Below are positions 5,714-5,792 of a stretch of 5,792 nucleotides of DNA, piece after piece. The stretch is from Gammaproteobacteria bacterium (GTDB lineage Bacteria; Pseudomonadota; Gammaproteobacteria; UBA12402). The position numbers and the translations under genes were made by a program. Where the stretch lies: contig JANQHY010000103.1 of assembly GCA_028282395.1 (NCBI GenBank), positions 1-5,792 on the forward strand, written 5' to 3'. How positions within the stretch are numbered: position 1 is the first letter of the stretch; the number at the start of each line of letters is the position of its first letter. The notes under the pieces are model-generated. The model saw only the letters and a list, made by a program, of their open reading frames with translations. It had not been told where the DNA came from and made no database searches.

Positions 5714-5792
5714 CTATAGGAACAACGAGCTCAATGACTGTCGTTTATGAACCCGAGTAATCGACTGCGCCAGAATATCAGCAATACTAATT
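5714..5792 (-). CDS. prs: Ribose-phosphate pyrophosphokinase, C-terminal end only
   Basis: Only the last 25 codons and the TAG stop (5716-5714) are inside the window; the rest lies beyond the right edge. The visible peptide ISIADILAQSITRVHKRQSL followed by SSLFL resembles the Prs C-terminus, which in E. coli has an LAEAIRRI helix and ends near ISAMF. The enzyme makes phosphoribosyl pyrophosphate from ribose 5-phosphate and ATP for nucleotide, histidine, tryptophan and NAD synthesis. Its position just upstream of rplY and pth on the same strand is the standard arrangement and strengthens a call that would be modest from 25 residues alone. Confidence 0.82.
   Translation of the reverse strand, partial: ISIADILAQSITRVHKRQSLSSLFL

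Overview
The window looks like a gammaproteobacterial chromosome segment of moderate-to-low GC, with every recognisable gene on the minus strand. The gammaproteobacterial assignment rests on three things: the prs - rplY - pth gene order, a Zur repressor closely resembling E. coli Zur, and Zur boxes of the enterobacterial type. The degenerate dispersed repeats and the large orphan membrane protein would suit a host-associated lineage such as Legionellales or Coxiellales, but that is only a guess.

In order of transcription (right to left), 5792-4100 is a conserved housekeeping block: the last 25 codons of prs (phosphoribosyl pyrophosphate synthase), rplY encoding a long CTC-type ribosomal protein L25 with an acidic tail and its own strong promoter, and pth (peptidyl-tRNA hydrolase, GTG start). 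The gene after pth (3993-3349) is not the ychF often found there. It is an unrecognised 214-residue soluble protein with a Lys/Glu/Gln/Asp-rich tail, behind a good sigma70-type promoter.

The stretch 3348-3004 has no gene. It holds a degenerate, palindromic dispersed-repeat element (about 3089-3314) and then the zur promoter.

3003-1746 is a zinc-homeostasis unit: a Fur-family repressor best called Zur, and a ZIP-family transporter. Each gene has a palindromic Zur box over its predicted -10 region (3019-3041 and 2541-2563). The expected circuit is that zinc-loaded Zur represses both itself and the ZIP transporter, and that zinc starvation induces uptake.

1609-1 is a long reading frame that runs off the left edge (536 codons visible). 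It encodes an unrecognised multi-pass membrane protein with many cysteines and a His-rich stretch just at the window edge. It lies 136 bp downstream of the ZIP gene on the same strand, so a link to metal handling is possible but unproven. No tRNA, rRNA, CRISPR array, transposase or integrase gene was seen.
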